Of a DNA stretch of 14,598 nt, positions 14,468 through 14,598 are shown one piece after another; position 1 is the first letter of the stretch, and each line of letters begins with the position of its first letter. The stretch lies in NCBI GenBank assembly GCA_002431845.1, contig DJEH01000118.1, positions 1-14,598 of the forward strand, given 5' to 3'. The DNA comes from Prevotellaceae bacterium UBA5903. GTDB taxonomy: Bacteria; Bacteroidota; Bacteroidia; Bacteroidales; Bacteroidaceae. The notes under the pieces were generated by a model that saw nothing but the letters and a program-made list of their open reading frames with translations, had not been told where the DNA came from and made no database searches. The position numbers were made by a program, and so were the translations under genes.

Positions 14468-14598
14468 AGAGCCAACCTTTGTGCTTACCACAGTTTATAA
14501 AATAAGATTTAGAACCATCATAACGCACTGATAATCAAGCAAAAAAGTATTATATCACAATAACAACTCGCAAGGTGTTGGCGTATCACGGCCGTGAT
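14468..14598. other. Non-coding tail of the window
   Basis: No gene and no clear T-tailed terminator were found after the membrane-protein gene. The last 14 bases form the perfect palindrome ATCACGGCCGTGAT (14585-14598), noticeably GC-richer than its surroundings. Whether it continues beyond the window is unknown. Confidence 0.6.

Overview
The window looks like chromosomal DNA from a Bacteroidota bacterium, most likely Prevotella or a close relative (Prevotellaceae). Four things point there. Promoters carry the Bacteroidota -7 box TAnnTTTG; the best has a TTTG -33 box 19 bases upstream. Start codons follow A-rich leaders rather than Shine-Dalgarno sites. The order holB / PSP1 (RicT-type) / gldH and the order argR / GNAT / argG / argC / argD are both familiar from this phylum. 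The first gene ends in what looks like a type IX secretion (T9SS) sorting domain. Genus assignment is inference.

Layout. Positions 1-480 are AT-rich and non-coding, with a perfect 18-bp palindrome at the very edge and, just before the first gene, two copies of a 20-bp element that contains a -7 box. Positions 481-3954 encode a large secreted GH84 beta-N-acetylglucosaminidase with every recognisable active-site residue, closed by a strong terminator. A clear promoter then starts the block holB (clamp-loader delta'), a PSP1/RicT-type cysteine-rich protein and the lipoprotein gene gldH. This block ends in a very long, near-perfect hairpin.

Positions 7449-12308 are an arginine biosynthesis cluster: the repressor ArgR, a GNAT enzyme that is probably the N-acylglutamate synthase, argininosuccinate synthase (argG), N-acylglutamyl-phosphate reductase (argC) and acylornithine aminotransferase (argD). 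All lie on the + strand and the cluster ends at a bidirectional terminator. Hairpins sit between argR and the GNAT gene and between argG and argC, so expression may not be uniform along the cluster. The genes for N-acylglutamate kinase, the carbamoyltransferase, the deacylase and argininosuccinate lyase are not here. A WYL-domain regulator converges on argD from the - strand, and a flippase-like membrane protein (LPG-synthase TM family) diverges from it. The last 131 bases are non-coding and end in a perfect 14-bp palindrome.

The window is mostly ordinary core-genome content. I saw no mobile element, CRISPR array, RNA gene or defence system, and I do not claim a new system. The points most worth checking are the duplicated promoter-bearing dyad upstream of the GH84 gene, the T9SS tail on that enzyme, the expanded cysteine-rich front end of the RicT-type protein, and the hairpins and ArgR-like half-sites in the arginine cluster.
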